Source of the DNA: Vibrio lentus
GTDB lineage: Bacteria; Pseudomonadota; Gammaproteobacteria; Enterobacterales; Vibrionaceae
Reading direction: 5' to 3'
NCBI RefSeq assembly: GCF_030409755.1
Contig: NZ_JAUFQE010000002.1
Location: forward strand, 1,798,001 to 1,862,000
Length of the DNA stretch: 64,000 bases
Part shown: positions 42,260 to 52,778 of the stretch, one piece after another
How positions within the stretch are numbered: position 1 is the first letter of the stretch
How the letters are laid out: each line of letters starts with the position of its first letter
Position numbers and translations under genes: made by a program
Notes under the pieces: model-generated
What the model saw: only the letters and a program-made list of their open reading frames with translations
The model's database searches: none
Told to the model about the DNA's origin: nothing

Positions 42260-43063
42260 GCGCTTTCTCTCCCAAGTTTGTGAAAATGCAAGGTACTCCG
42301 ACCTTTTCATGCGATACAAACTAGCACCACACGAAACAACATGCAACAAATTATTAACCTAATAAATTGGAATAAATAGCGATTCACTCTGACTTGTTAT
42401 GCAAAAGGTAGCGTTTTCGCCTCAATTTAATGAATGAGTTCTATCAATAAGCTGTAATTACACTCCTTGCATTGTTTAAATAAAGTTAATCAAAATGAGA
42501 TTCTCGTAGCTTGGTGTCTCACAAGAAAAACAAGTTTCGTGAACTTAGATACGTCGAGATCAGCAAAATATAATCTGCGCGTTCAACACAACACACCCAC
42601 CATAAGGCACAATTATTTTAAGGTTATTGCATTGTAAGCATTTGACCTGGAGCCGTTGGGAAAACGAGTAATAGTGAAATAACTCAATAAGAATTGGGCA
42701 TTGAGCTAGAGTCATGGCGACAAAGGCTCTAAGAAGATAGGTAAACGTCAGTTTGTGAAAAAAAATTACATGATTCATCAATGAGAAGTTAATGAAACGC
42801 TTCGTTTTGTAGCTTTCTTTCACATACACTCATAAAGTGATCAAGATCAATCACCCTAAAGGGTAAGCTTGTTAGACTTCTCAGCACACAATAAGGCATT
42901 AAAAATGCCAAATATTTCTTTTAACTTAACTGCATAAAGCACATCAAAAACGTGCAACATAATGTTAATAAGTTATAACTAAGAAATAACTAAGAAATAA
43001 CGCAATTACGCGAACTTATAGAATTCAATTTTAGAATTACTAACATAAAAATATGAGGAATCT
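42260..43063. promoter_or_regulatory. Divergent regulatory region art operon / DUF3360-pflB locus
   Basis: About 800 bases without a credible gene. It contains an FNR/CRP-type palindrome at 42837-42850 (separate entry). The rest is A/T-rich leader sequence; a GTAATTACAC-type stretch near 42455 was not assigned. Confidence 0.45.
42837..42850. promoter_or_regulatory. FNR/CRP-like operator
   Basis: GTGATCAAGATCAA matches nine of ten informative bases of the FNR consensus (TTGAT-N4-ATCAA), and the wider palindrome also resembles a CRP site. It lies 214 bases upstream of the permease gene of the pflB locus. Confidence 0.45.
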
Positions 43064-44605
43064 ATGTCAGACGTTGTCAATAATGCGAACTCTGAAGTAG
43101 AAGAGAAAAGCTATAAAGAGCTTCACCGCCCTGCTTCTGAATTTGAGAGCCGCTCAGATTACTTAGATCACGAACTTCAAATCATGAAGCCTCGTCGTTT
43201 TGGCCTAAACCTTCCAGGCCGTGATTTCCGTTTTGAACTTGAAGATCTTGTTCCTGCACTTGCTGGTACCATTGGTATCATTGCGATGTACTCAGCAGTA
43301 ATGATGTCTTGGGCCGATGGCCTAACTCAAGCTTGGGATCACGTAAACTTGGGTAAAGACTTCGCGATTGAAGTTGCTCGTGTAGAAATGCTTATTCCTG
43401 CACTGCTGTTCTGTATTCTTGCTTCTGGTTTCTTTAACCCTAAAGCAAACCTTGCCGGCAACCACGGCCCAATGATCCCTCTTATCGGTACCATCGCTCT
43501 TGCTGGTGCTCACCCTCTTGCATTGGCAATCCTTATCGGTGTCTTTGGTCTAATCCTAAGTTTCCTTAAAGGCGGCTCTAAACTTGTTAACCTGACTTCG
43601 GAAGGTACGGCAGGTGGCTTGCTTATCTTCTTAGGCCTAACCGGTACCATGAGCCAAATTAACTCGATTCAAGCATGGGCGGTTGGTCTTCAATCTTCTA
43701 CTGTTGAAGCGGGTAGCATGGGTTACGTTGGTTTAATCGTTCTTGCTATTACTATCGCTATCTACGCTTTCTTAGCAAAAGTGAACAAGCGTTGGTTAGC
43801 TATCCCAGTTTGTGCATTCACAGGACTTGCTATTGCATTAGCATTGGGTGCTGGTTTTGATATCGTATTCGAAACTGAAATGGGTATTCCAAACCTAAAC
43901 CCAGTTTACTGGTGGGGTTCTACTTCTGAAGGTTGGATGCTTGGCTTGCCAAACGTTGAACACTTCATCGCTTCTCTACCATTCGCAATTCTTGCCGTAG
44001 CAATGTGGTCGCCAGATTTCCTAGGTCACCGTATCTTCCAAGAACTGAACTACCCTAAACGTTCTGAAAAAGTTCTTATGGATGTTGATGACACAATGAC
44101 GATGTGTTCTGTGCGTCAAATGGTGGGTACTGCAGTGGGTGGTGGTAACATCACATCTTCTTGGGGTACGTACATGATCCCAGCGGCAATCGCGAAGCGC
44201 CCTATTCCAGGCGGCGCAATCTTGCTTGGTTCTCTATGTATCATCGTTGCGATTCTTGGTTTCCCAATGGACGTAGCAGTATGGCCACCAGTAATGCGTG
44301 TTGCGCTACTTGTAGGTGTATCTCTACCTCTACTTGAAGCGGGTATGCAGATGGTTAAGGATTCAAAAGATTCACAAGCGGCTGGTATCTGTATCTTTGG
44401 TTCAGCAGTTGTTAACCCGGTATTAGCTTGGGCTTTAACAATGCTGCTTGATAACAACGGTCTGATTGGTGATAAAGAGCGTGCGAAGCGTCTGTCATTT
44501 GTCGACAAGATTGTTATCCCAGTCGGTGTTCTGGTTATCTGTCTAGTAGCAATGCTTGCAGTTGGTATGCTAGAAAGCCAATATGGTCTAAAAGCTTGGC
44601 TATAA
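43064..44605 (+). CDS. DUF3360-type multi-TM permease upstream of pflB
   Basis: 513-residue integral membrane protein with roughly 11-13 hydrophobic segments after a soluble N-terminal tail of about 60 residues (EEKSYKELHRPASEFESRSDYLDHELQIMKPRRFG). Resembles vibrio DUF3360 proteins, distantly like SulP/NCS2-type transporters (for example EGTAGGLLIFLGLTGTMSQI). The substrate is unknown. It occupies the place that the formate channel gene focA holds before pflB in E. coli, but is not a FocA homolog. Domain name given from memory. Confidence 0.68.
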   Translation: MSDVVNNANSEVEEKSYKELHRPASEFESRSDYLDHELQIMKPRRFGLNLPGRDFRFELEDLVPALAGTIGIIAMYSAVMMSWADGLTQAWDHVNLGKDFAIEVARVEMLIPALLFCILASGFFNPKANLAGNHGPMIPLIGTIALAGAHPLALAILIGVFGLILSFLKGGSKLVNLTSEGTAGGLLIFLGLTGTMSQINSIQAWAVGLQSSTVEAGSMGYVGLIVLAITIAIYAFLAKVNKRWLAIPVCAFTGLAIALALGAGFDIVFETEMGIPNLNPVYWWGSTSEGWMLGLPNVEHFIASLPFAILAVAMWSPDFLGHRIFQELNYPKRSEKVLMDVDDTMTMCSVRQMVGTAVGGGNITSSWGTYMIPAAIAKRPIPGGAILLGSLCIIVAILGFPMDVAVWPPVMRVALLVGVSLPLLEAGMQMVKDSKDSQAAGICIFGSAVVNPVLAWALTMLLDNNGLIGDKERAKRLSFVDKIVIPVGVLVICLVAMLAVGMLESQYGLKAWL

Positions 44606-44644
44606 TGGTCTTCACTACACAAAAGTAGTATTGAGACTAAAAAA

Positions 44645-44686
44645 AAGTTTGGGTGGCAACCCTTGTCACTCAAATTTTTTCAACTT
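44645..44686 (+). terminator. Hairpin after the DUF3360 gene
   Basis: TTTGGGTGGCAAC pairs imperfectly with TTGTCACTCAAA and is followed by a T-rich run. It probably separates the permease from pflB, at least partly. Confidence 0.5.
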
Positions 44687-44911
44687 TTTTTGGCATTTAT
44701 TGATTTAGTTTAAGGTTTGCAGGAATTTTTTAGCGTAGTCTTGAATTCATAGAGTAAAGACAACATATAAAAAGTAGTGACAATATATATAACCATATGA
44801 AGCTTATATGCTCATATATATTGTTATTAATAAGAGTGTACTACCCTTACGAGGGGCGCTGGCTCAACAGTGTTAAGTACGAATTTTTTCTACTAAAAAG
44901 GTAGGTATGTC

Positions 44912-47035
44912 ATGGCAGAGCAATTTGCTAAAGCTTGGGAAGATTTTGCTGCAGGTGAGTGGCAAAGCGAAGTAAACGTTCGTGATTTCATTCAAAAGAA
45001 CTACACGCCATATGAAGGCGACGAGTCTTTCCTAGTTTCTGAAGGTACTGAGGCGACTAATACGCTTTGGGCTTCGGTAATGGAAGGTATCAAACAGGAA
45101 AACGCAACTAAAGCACCTGTAGATTTCGATACTTCTGTTATCTCTACCATCACTTCTCATGATGCGGGCTACATCCAAAAAGACCTTGAAACAATTGTTG
45201 GTCTACAAACTGAAAAACCACTAAAACGTGCAATCATCCCTAACGGTGGTGTACGTATGGTTGAAGGTTCTTGTAAAGCATACGGTGAAACTCTTGACCC
45301 GATGGTTTCAAAAATCTATTCAGAATACCGTAAAACACACAACGCTGGTGTTTTCGATATCTACACGCCTGATATCCTAAAATGTCGTAAGTCTGGTGTT
45401 CTGACTGGTCTTCCTGATGCTTACGGCCGTGGTCGTATCATTGGTGATTACCGTCGCGTAGCACTTTACGGTATTGATTTCCTAATGAAAGACAAAGCAG
45501 CTCAATTCGCTTCTCTACAAGAGCGTTTCGAGAACGGCGAAGATCTTGCAGCTACAATGCAACTGCGTGAAGAGATCTCTGAGCAACATCGTGCTCTAGG
45601 TCAAATCAAACAAATGGCAGCGACTTACGGCTTCGATATCTCTGAGCCAGCTCAATCTGCTCAAGAAGCGATTCAGTGGACTTACTTCGGCTACCTAGCT
45701 GCTGTTAAATCTCAAAATGGCGCTGCAATGTCTCTAGGTCGTACTTCGACTTTCCTAGACATCTACCTAGAGCGTGATATCGCTGCTGGTAAAATCACAG
45801 AAGACCAAGCTCAAGAAATGATCGACCACTTCGTAATGAAGCTGCGTATGGTTCGTTTCCTACGTACTCCTGAGTACGATGAGCTATTCTCTGGCGACCC
45901 AATCTGGGCAACAGAGTCTATGGGTGGTATGGGCATCGACGGTCGTACGCTAGTAACGCGTTCGAACTTCCGTTTCCTTAACTCTCTATACACAATGGGT
46001 CCTTCTCCAGAGCCAAACATCACTGTTCTTTGGTCTGAGCAACTGCCTGACGGCTTCAAACGTTTCTGTGCGAAGGTATCTATCGATACTTCTTCTATCC
46101 AGTACGAAAATGATGACCTAATGCGTCCTGACCTTGATTCTGATGATTACGCAATCGCTTGTTGTGTATCACCAATGATCGTTGGTAAGCAAATGCAGTT
46201 CTTCGGCGCTCGTGCTAACCTTGCAAAAACTATGCTTTACGCAATCAACGGCGGCGTTGATGAGAAGCTTAAAATGCAAGTTGGCCCAGTTGGCGACAAG
46301 ATCACTGACGAAGTACTTAACTACGATGACGTAATGGGTCGCCTAGACACATTCATGGACTGGTTAGCTAAGCAATACGTGACTGCGCTAAACAGCATCC
46401 ACTACATGCACGACAAGTACAGCTACGAAGCGTCTCTAATGGCTCTTCATGACCGTGACGTTCGTCGTACTATGGCTTGTGGTATTGCTGGTCTGTCTGT
46501 TGCTGCTGACTCACTGTCTGCAATTAAGTTTGCTAAAGTGAAGCCAATCCGTGATGAAGACGGTATCGCAACTGACTTCGAAATCGAAGGCGATTACCCT
46601 AAATACGGTAACAACGACTCTCGTGTAGATGATATTGCTTGTGAACTAGTTTCTACGTTCATGAACAAGATCCGTAAGCTTAAGACTTACCGTAACTCTA
46701 TCCCTACACAGTCAGTTCTTACTATCACGTCTAACGTGGTTTACGGTAAGAAAACAGGTAACACTCCAGACGGTCGTCGTGCTGGCGCTCCTTTCGCTCC
46801 TGGTGCAAACCCAATGCACGGTCGTGATGAGAAAGGCGCTGTAGCTTCACTAACGTCTGTAGGTAAACTACCGTTTGCTGACGCACAAGATGGTATCTCT
46901 TACACGTTCTCTATCGTGCCAAACGCACTAGGTAAAGAACAAGACAGCCAACGTGCTAACCTTGCAGGCCTAATGGATGGTTACTTCCACCACGAAGCTG
47001 GCATTGAAGGTGGTCAACACCTATATAGTTGGTAG
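44912..47035 (+). pseudogene. pflB: Pyruvate formate-lyase PflB, C-terminally truncated by the element
   Basis: 707 residues: 704 native PFL residues ending GGQHL, then YSW and a TAG supplied by the inserted element. The catalytic pair Cys417-Cys418 (AIACCVSPM) is intact, but the last 54 residues with the radical-bearing glycine (RVSGYAV) are cut off and lie at 58160-58330. Joining the pieces restores a 758-residue protein of normal length with no other damage. PFL makes acetyl-CoA and formate from pyruvate without oxygen; alone this truncated form cannot hold the glycyl radical. A grcA gene 178 bases downstream on the same strand may supply the missing domain, so the gene may still be functional as half of a split enzyme. 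Confidence 0.95.
47017..47022 (+). repeat. Left 6-bp junction repeat (attL core)
   Basis: ACACCT at the point where the pflB reading frame leaves its homologs. The identical 6 bases occur at 58159-58164, and the bases on either side differ, so the repeat is exactly six. Confidence 0.85.
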
Positions 47036-47095
47036 TTAACTCCTTTAAAAAGTCTGACCTAAAGGCATTTTTACCTGTAAAAACAATAAGTAATC

Positions 47096-47186
47096 AGGTC
47101 ATCAAAATGATTTTAGAGCACACTTTTAAATAGGTCATCAAAAAAGTAAAAATGATGACCTCCAAGAATAAAAAAGTCATCAAAAT
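47096..47186. repeat. Cluster of AGGTCATCAAAA repeats at the left end
   Basis: Direct copies at 47096-47107 and 47132-47143, an inverted GGTCATCA copy at 47153-47160 and a variant AAGTCATCAAAA at 47174-47185. A further inverted copy sits at 54287-54299, upstream of the IntA-like gene. Likely binding sites of an element-encoded protein, or regulatory sites for grcA; no protein assigned. Confidence 0.75.
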
Positions 47187-47212
47187 TAAGTCAACTTTAG
47201 AAGGTAAATATT

Positions 47213-47590
47213 ATGATCCAAGGTATTCAAATTTCAAAAGCAGCAAATGACGAACTAATCAATTCAATCTGGCTGCTAGACACAGAGAAGAACGAAGCAC
47301 GTTGCGTAGCAGCAGCTTCAGGTTACGAAGCAGACCAAGTTGTTGCTGTCGATGCACTGGGTGAATTCGAAAGCCGTGAAGTGGCAATCGAAACTGCTCC
47401 GAGGATCGAAGGTGGTCAGCACCTGAACGTCAATGTCTTGAAAAGAGAGACTCTAGAGGACGCTGTAGCACACCCTGAGAACTACCCTCAGCTAACTATC
47501 CGTGTATCAGGTTATGCTGTACGCTTTAACTCTCTGACTCCAGAGCAGCAGCGTGACGTTATTGCTCGTACATTTACAGAATCTCTTTAA
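47213..47590 (+). CDS. grcA: Autonomous glycyl radical cofactor GrcA (YfiD), carried by the element
   Basis: 125 residues. Residues 1-62 are the GrcA-specific N-terminal part; residues 63-125 ([14 protein letters not shown] ... [12 protein letters not shown] ... ARTFTESL) are a PFL glycyl-radical domain with Gly100 as the radical site. In E. coli this protein replaces the oxygen-cleaved C-terminus of PFL and is activated by PflA. Here it lies inside the element that removed that domain from pflB, on the same strand and 178 bases after the truncated gene. Its 3' half is very similar in DNA to the displaced pflB tail. AAGG-type ribosome site; strong terminator after the stop. Confidence 0.95.
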   Translation: MIQGIQISKAANDELINSIWLLDTEKNEARCVAAASGYEADQVVAVDALGEFESREVAIETAPRIEGGQHLNVNVLKRETLEDAVAHPENYPQLTIRVSGYAVRFNSLTPEQQRDVIARTFTESL

Positions 47591-47605
47591 GATTTAGCAC
47601 ATAGT

Positions 47606-47637
47606 AAAAAGCCACGGTTAAAATCTGTGGCTTTTTC
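47606..47637. terminator. Bidirectional terminator grcA / coiled-coil gene
   Basis: AAAAAGCCACGG/TGTGGCTTTTT hairpin between the convergent grcA and recombinase operons. Confidence 0.85.
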
Positions 47638-47646
47638 ATACATTAG

Positions 47647-48129
47647 CTATCTCTCTTCTGGTTGCCCAAACCGAACAATCTTGCCACCGCTCTCTTCCTT
47701 ATCAGCATTCTCAAACAACTTATCGCGCTCATTGAAGGGAACGCAATCGAATAGTGCCGATATGAGATGAAATTCATTCTCTTGCAAGCCCTTGAGAGTA
47801 TCTTCTTGTTCCTCAAGCAACTGGTCTCGACTTTCCAACTTATTGTTTAACAGTTCAACTTGTTCTCTTAACTCGCTGTACTTTTCGTCTCTTTTATCAA
47901 CCTCATCTTGGCGTTCCTGTTGCTCACCATCTTTTCCCGCATTGATAAGATCAATCTTCTCCATGATGTTTGGGTGCTTTTTTAATGCACCTCGTGTTAC
48001 TCCCGCTTCAATTTCTACTGTATTGTAGTTCAATTTAACGGTCTTTCTGTTGAGTAACGTCTTTGATGTATATGTACCATAGCGAATAGCATCTATCGCA
48101 TTGATATATTTTTCCAAAGCATTAGACAT
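47647..48129 (-). CDS. Small coiled-coil DNA-binding-like protein of the element (SRAP/TnpC-like)
   Basis: 160 residues from the ATG at 48129, which overlaps the IntB stop by eight bases. The N-terminal part (VEIEAGVTRGALKKHPNIMEKI) looks like a helix-turn-helix. Residues about 70-125 are a strong charged coiled coil (DEVDKRDEKYSELREQVELLNNKLESRDQLLEEQEDTLKGLQE). Position as the last gene of the recombinase operon corresponds to SRAP in SE elements and TnpC in Tn554, an auxiliary recombination factor. Assignment is by context and layout. Confidence 0.65.
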   Translation of the reverse strand: MSNALEKYINAIDAIRYGTYTSKTLLNRKTVKLNYNTVEIEAGVTRGALKKHPNIMEKIDLINAGKDGEQQERQDEVDKRDEKYSELREQVELLNNKLESRDQLLEEQEDTLKGLQENEFHLISALFDCVPFNERDKLFENADKEESGGKIVRFGQPEER

Positions 48130-50323
48130 TAACCACCTCCACGTTCTCGTTACCATCAATTATCGCCAACAGCTCATCTGGAACCTCGTAAACTTCATGC
48201 TCAAAATCAAGATCCTGAAGTATTTTTTCCGCTGAGCGAATATCAAGAAGGTACTTGGTAGCACTACTTCTGTTCAGTTCATTGCTATCCAATAGCAATA
48301 TGATGTTTCTCATGGCTGTCATTCGCAATGATTCTGCTGTTAAGGCATCTTCTATGATATCCCATGCGCAACCAACACATTCAGAAAGGTCAATGGATGC
48401 CCTCATTGCACAGGTTCTTTTTGTGCAATACATGCCTTGTCCTATAGCGTGTATGTGGACTTTTCCTGTTTTTATTTGGTCTTCCCAATAGGTTGCGTCT
48501 AGCTTTCTTTGGTTTTCTCTTTTAGAAAAGTAATCTCTGTCTTTCATGGTATCTCGAACCAAACCAGTACCAAGACCACCTGCTAGACGCTCTTTATTCG
48601 CAAGCTTCGAGTAAAGCCTTGCAATCAATTTTGAGCATTTAGCATTTCGCATGTTTTGAACTTCGGTGTAAATCTTTTTAAATGACCATGCATTTCTTGC
48701 ATACCATTTTGTCATTGCCATCGAAACATGACTAAGCTGCTGCTTCAATTGAGGGTAATCCATTAACTCATAACCAATAAGATAATAAGCAAAAGAACGT
48801 CTGCACTGGTGGTTAGTAAAATGGAATTTATCACCAACGTTGAACGTCTTCTCAGGTTCTGAAGCTTTCAAAAAATCTATGTCATTCAAATTTAACGTGA
48901 GCAGGTCTGTATATATTGTATTGATTGCTGAGTTTACAACCTTACCAAAACCAACTTTACCAATAGGTTGAGGATGATAGACTTCGCTTAGAGCAGCAAA
49001 AAAGTATGAATACTCCCCCTCTTTAAACCTTTTCCTAAATGGCTTATGGATCGAATTAAGCACCTGATAAGCTCGAAACCCTGTTCTGCTGGTAACATAT
49101 ATGTCATCTTTGGTCTGACTATCAAATGTAATTTTCTCTTGCTTGGTGGTAAACATGTAAATTGTCCCACCTTTTACTTTTATATGGTCTTGAGCGCCAT
49201 ATTCTGTAGATACTCCCCATAGTTCTCCAATTCGCATACCACTTAATGAGCAGCACAAAAAACAACAGTGTCCTTGAAGTTCACGTAAGTAATCATTGAA
49301 CTGGCTTCTTCCCTTTATGATCCTACTTCCTATCACCACCTTGAACTCAGGGTAGTGCTTTTTTACACAATCAAAACTGTACTGAATCTTGTAGCCATTC
49401 CACACAGAAAGCCATTTATCGTTACTATTTTTTTCGTTATCAACTATTGCAATACCTGCTTCTAAAAAGGACTTCTGTATGTTTAATGCCATATCCTTAT
49501 AACTTGGAGCTAAACACGTAGTTAGACTTAGCGTTCCAGTTCTTAGCCGATGAATTATATCGGCTTTAATCGAATCAGTTTCCGCGAGATAACATTCCGT
49601 TGCTTCACTTAGAGCTTCTATGTGCTTAAAAGCATTCTGCATTTCATCAGAGGAAGTATTTACCATTTCGAGAAACTGCCTGTGTGGGATAACAGGATAC
49701 TGCTCGGATTCGGTAACAACTTTATTAAATGTTTCTGGCTTTAGCTTTTCATGGATCGGTATAGCAATGGATATGTGCGCAGAAGCTTGAACAAGTCTAT
49801 TTATGGCTGACAGTGTTTTGTTTCCTTTACCGTTAACCGTAAAGCCCTGCTCATTAATCATCTTGAAAATCGCATCAATATCGAGTTCATGAAACCCTTC
49901 CAGACCAATATCAATTGCTGTTTTGGCAATATGAGTAAGCTTACCAACCGTATCAGAAATGTTCTGATATCCATAAGGAACGGTGTCTGAAAAAAGTTCC
50001 CAAGCAGCAAAGCATTTGATTTGGTTCCTGAAACAAGTTGGCAAAATGTAACCATCAAATGATTTTTTTGTACTGTGATTAAAAAGCAACCTTTCTGATT
50101 GAAAACCATCGCCAAACTCTGAGACTGACCATGAGTTGCAGGAATACATAACTTGCTTACCTGTACCTTTCTCTTTGAGTACAGGCATTTTTTCCAGAGA
50201 CTTCCAATCCCCTTTTTGTACAGCAGGTAAGAGAACATCAGTTAGGTGGTCTTCTTCAAAGTAGCTAAGAAACTCTTCGTAAGATACGGTTCTAGCATTG
50301 CTTTTACTTTTGATGTTTTTCAC
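48122..50323 (-). CDS. Tyrosine recombinase, IntB-like
   Basis: 733 residues from a GTG start with an excellent AGGAAGG site eight bases upstream. The C-terminal catalytic domain is complete: Arg364 (SGMRIGEL), His505-xx-Arg508 (HQCRRSF), His532 (LSHVSM) and nucleophile Tyr541 (KWYARN). A cysteine-containing tail follows (CTKRTCAMRASIDLSECVGC), possibly metal-binding. Much longer than phage integrases, as is usual for multi-recombinase elements. Third gene of the minus-strand operon. Confidence 0.82.
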   Translation of the reverse strand: MKNIKSKSNARTVSYEEFLSYFEEDHLTDVLLPAVQKGDWKSLEKMPVLKEKGTGKQVMYSCNSWSVSEFGDGFQSERLLFNHSTKKSFDGYILPTCFRNQIKCFAAWELFSDTVPYGYQNISDTVGKLTHIAKTAIDIGLEGFHELDIDAIFKMINEQGFTVNGKGNKTLSAINRLVQASAHISIAIPIHEKLKPETFNKVVTESEQYPVIPHRQFLEMVNTSSDEMQNAFKHIEALSEATECYLAETDSIKADIIHRLRTGTLSLTTCLAPSYKDMALNIQKSFLEAGIAIVDNEKNSNDKWLSVWNGYKIQYSFDCVKKHYPEFKVVIGSRIIKGRSQFNDYLRELQGHCCFLCCSLSGMRIGELWGVSTEYGAQDHIKVKGGTIYMFTTKQEKITFDSQTKDDIYVTSRTGFRAYQVLNSIHKPFRKRFKEGEYSYFFAALSEVYHPQPIGKVGFGKVVNSAINTIYTDLLTLNLNDIDFLKASEPEKTFNVGDKFHFTNHQCRRSFAYYLIGYELMDYPQLKQQLSHVSMAMTKWYARNAWSFKKIYTEVQNMRNAKCSKLIARLYSKLANKERLAGGLGTGLVRDTMKDRDYFSKRENQRKLDATYWEDQIKTGKVHIHAIGQGMYCTKRTCAMRASIDLSECVGCAWDIIEDALTAESLRMTAMRNIILLLDSNELNRSSATKYLLDIRSAEKILQDLDFEHEVYEVPDELLAIIDGNENVEVVNV

Positions 50324-50362
50324 TGTAAATACCTTCCTAACAGCATTTGAGTCTTGTAAAAG

Positions 50363-52768
50363 TCAAGCAAACAGGAAATACCTGCCTTTCTCTTCCATGA
50401 TTTTTAGTGCTTCTTCAATCACTTCTTCACTAATATTTTCCTGTAAAACCCTCTCAAGTCCATCCAGTCGTTCTTCTAGTTCATCGACATTTGCTGGATG
50501 ATTGTCAATAGTGTCAGTCAATGAATCCAAAAAAGAAATATACTTATAGATCTGATATGGATGCTCTACTAGCTTACACGAGCCACATTCATAACATTTG
50601 TCATACTGGAAACAGGCTATATCCCCCCCCTCAGATACCTCCATTTTCTTTGCTTGAGCCTTTGCCAATTTATGCTCTTTGCCTGCAAAGTCTGGTTTAC
50701 CATTGCAATGTGTTCCGTTGGGGTTTGTTTTGGGTTTGCCTTTCGCCAAATACTCGTCAAATGTTAATACATCCACTTTCCAGTCTTTCCTGACAATATC
50801 TTTTGCCAGCTCTAAATCCGCGCCCTTAGCAATTTCTTCTAGGATTTGTATAGACTGAGCAGTGATTTCATTGTTGCGTTCAGGGTGTCCGTTAACATAC
50901 CTTGATTCAAATATCTCTTTGGAGTTCTGAAGCATTAAGCGAGCTGAATACTCATTACCTTGCAGATACTCATTGTCAGCATTAGTTAACCTGATACGTC
51001 TAGAGTTAAGTGATATAAAAAAATACGAAGTGCTAATGCCCAACATGCTCAGCAGCTCGCTATCAACAGGGTGCATATTGTAAGGCGTGGTTTCTTGTTT
51101 CCGTCCTTTGGGTAATAAATATGCTGGATTTTTGGCTGGCTCTATAGGCCGCTGGCTTTCTTCTTGTCCCGTAAGGTCAATATGTTCTCCAGTATATTGA
51201 TTAATGCCTTTGGGGTTTCGCGTAAAGCGGTATGGAGAGTTCCTTTCAAACGCCAGTTCTTCCACCAATTTGACAGCGTCAATATGCTGCACTGGCACTT
51301 TAAATGTTATCTGTTTGCCATCAGTATCTTTAGTGGTAACTGTAACGATATTATTTTCATCTTTATCAGAGTACGTTAGTGGGATTGTAGCTGTTCGCAA
51401 TGTATCACTCGTCATGCACTGTAAGATAGCTGTTGCTATACGATGAATTGCTAGAGTTCTCTGGTTAGTGCTTGGCTTATAATACTTGGTCTCATGTTTG
51501 ATCACGTAGTGGTCATCAGCCAGAGTTTTCTTATATGTTTGCACCCTGTTATGCTTCACTAATTCAGTAAATGCTTCAGACAAACGGTCTATAAGTGACA
51601 CCCTAATATCAGCGAACAGCTCAAGCTCCCTCGCAACTTCATCATGATCTGAACGAATAGCTAGCTCTACAACTTCTCCATCTTCATCAATATCATATAT
51701 AAGCAAACCTTTTTCATCAGGATTAAAGGTGGCAGATAGTTCTTGAAGCATTAGTAAAAAAGCTATGCCATTTCGCTTGTCAATACTGGCTTCCAGTTCA
51801 CCTTCATGGTTGGCGATTTCATTACTGAGCATGGACTGCACAACTTTATTGCCACGCCCTTTATAGGCTGTAATTCTCGCAAACTTTGATGACTTGCCCT
51901 CTACGCCTGATTTTGTAATGCTGATTGGACGACATACTCTAGCAACCACTGAATCGTTGAAAGAGGTGTAATGACAAAATATGTAATAAGCAATCTCCAT
52001 ACAGAAAGAAAACAACGCCCTTGGTGTTTTTTTTCGAAGGCAAAGCATTGATAAACCAGAAGGTGTATTAGTCTTCCCAAGAGACTCTATTACTAATTTA
52101 TGCGCGAATTCTGTTGAATTTGAGAACGTAGTATCACCTTTAAACTCAGATATAAGCAAAGGAGCGATAATAAAGAACATTTCATTAAGCTTTTGAATTG
52201 ATTCGGTATGTTCTCTAGGAGAGTAGGGGAAAGTAGGCTTCTTTGGTAATCCAGCTAGAGAGAATTGTTTTAATCCCTTATCCCAAGAAAATATATCCAG
52301 CCCCACTGACTTGAAAAAAACGTTTAACAACCGCTTTTTACCTGCTGCCGTTTTTTCAGAAATACCTAGCGGTTCACCATCTTCATACATGAACCTATGT
52401 GCTTTAGTTCTGCTGCCATACTCAACTAGCGTCCAAAGGAAGCCTTTTCGCGAAAAGTAAGCTCGATAACCAGCTTTGGAGAGAGGGTCGATATCCTTTT
52501 TGTCCAGATACTGTAAATAATGCCTAGCTGCCAAATATAAGTTCTTAGCTTGGCTGTATTGCTCAGCTCTAATGTTATCCAATATCTGAATTTTGAGCTT
52601 TTCAATATATTTATATTTGATACTGGTAGGCTTATACACATCCAGTTCAGTTAAAACTAGCGTTCTGGTATTGCCTCTATTTTGATATGAAACTTTGTCA
52701 GGTATTGATATCGGTTTAGGTGCTGTTAGTTCAGTGCCAAGAACATCAAGTATTGGACTTTTAGCCAT
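50363..52768 (-). CDS. Recombinase-fold protein without clear active site, Tfp-like
   Basis: 801 residues. It lies between two complete tyrosine recombinases, with 39- and 10-base gaps. The C-terminal half resembles a recombinase core (SLNSRRIRLTNADNEYLQGN ... SARLMLQNSKEIFESRYVNGH), but no convincing R-HxxR-H-Y set could be found. Cys719, Cys725, Cys728 and Cys731 (CFQYDKCYECGSC) look like a metal site, and a C-terminal coiled coil follows. In SE elements the equivalent gene is called tfp (tyrosine recombinase fold protein); that name is assigned from memory and context. Confidence 0.7.
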   Translation of the reverse strand: MAKSPILDVLGTELTAPKPISIPDKVSYQNRGNTRTLVLTELDVYKPTSIKYKYIEKLKIQILDNIRAEQYSQAKNLYLAARHYLQYLDKKDIDPLSKAGYRAYFSRKGFLWTLVEYGSRTKAHRFMYEDGEPLGISEKTAAGKKRLLNVFFKSVGLDIFSWDKGLKQFSLAGLPKKPTFPYSPREHTESIQKLNEMFFIIAPLLISEFKGDTTFSNSTEFAHKLVIESLGKTNTPSGLSMLCLRKKTPRALFSFCMEIAYYIFCHYTSFNDSVVARVCRPISITKSGVEGKSSKFARITAYKGRGNKVVQSMLSNEIANHEGELEASIDKRNGIAFLLMLQELSATFNPDEKGLLIYDIDEDGEVVELAIRSDHDEVARELELFADIRVSLIDRLSEAFTELVKHNRVQTYKKTLADDHYVIKHETKYYKPSTNQRTLAIHRIATAILQCMTSDTLRTATIPLTYSDKDENNIVTVTTKDTDGKQITFKVPVQHIDAVKLVEELAFERNSPYRFTRNPKGINQYTGEHIDLTGQEESQRPIEPAKNPAYLLPKGRKQETTPYNMHPVDSELLSMLGISTSYFFISLNSRRIRLTNADNEYLQGNEYSARLMLQNSKEIFESRYVNGHPERNNEITAQSIQILEEIAKGADLELAKDIVRKDWKVDVLTFDEYLAKGKPKTNPNGTHCNGKPDFAGKEHKLAKAQAKKMEVSEGGDIACFQYDKCYECGSCKLVEHPYQIYKYISFLDSLTDTIDNHPANVDELEERLDGLERVLQENISEEVIEEALKIMEEKGRYFLFA

Positions 52769-52778
52769 TTGCCTTCTC

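Noticed and set aside
42560..42829. 89-codon minus-strand frame in the art/DUF3360 intergenic region
   Set aside because: No ribosome site, unlikely residue composition (many Phe, Cys and Tyr from A/T-rich DNA) and it overlaps probable promoter sequence.
44701..44714. FNR-like TTGATTTAGTTTAA just upstream of pflB
   Set aside because: The second half-site (TTTAA) departs from ATCAA; too weak to list as an operator.
44912..47035. pflB truncation as a sequencing error or simple nonsense mutation
   Set aside because: The missing 54 residues are present in frame at 58160 and both breakpoints share the same 6 bases, so it is an insertion.
47213..47590. The 125-codon gene as a duplicated pflB 3' fragment
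   Set aside because: Its first 62 residues are specific to GrcA and not part of PFL, and it has its own start, ribosome site and terminator.
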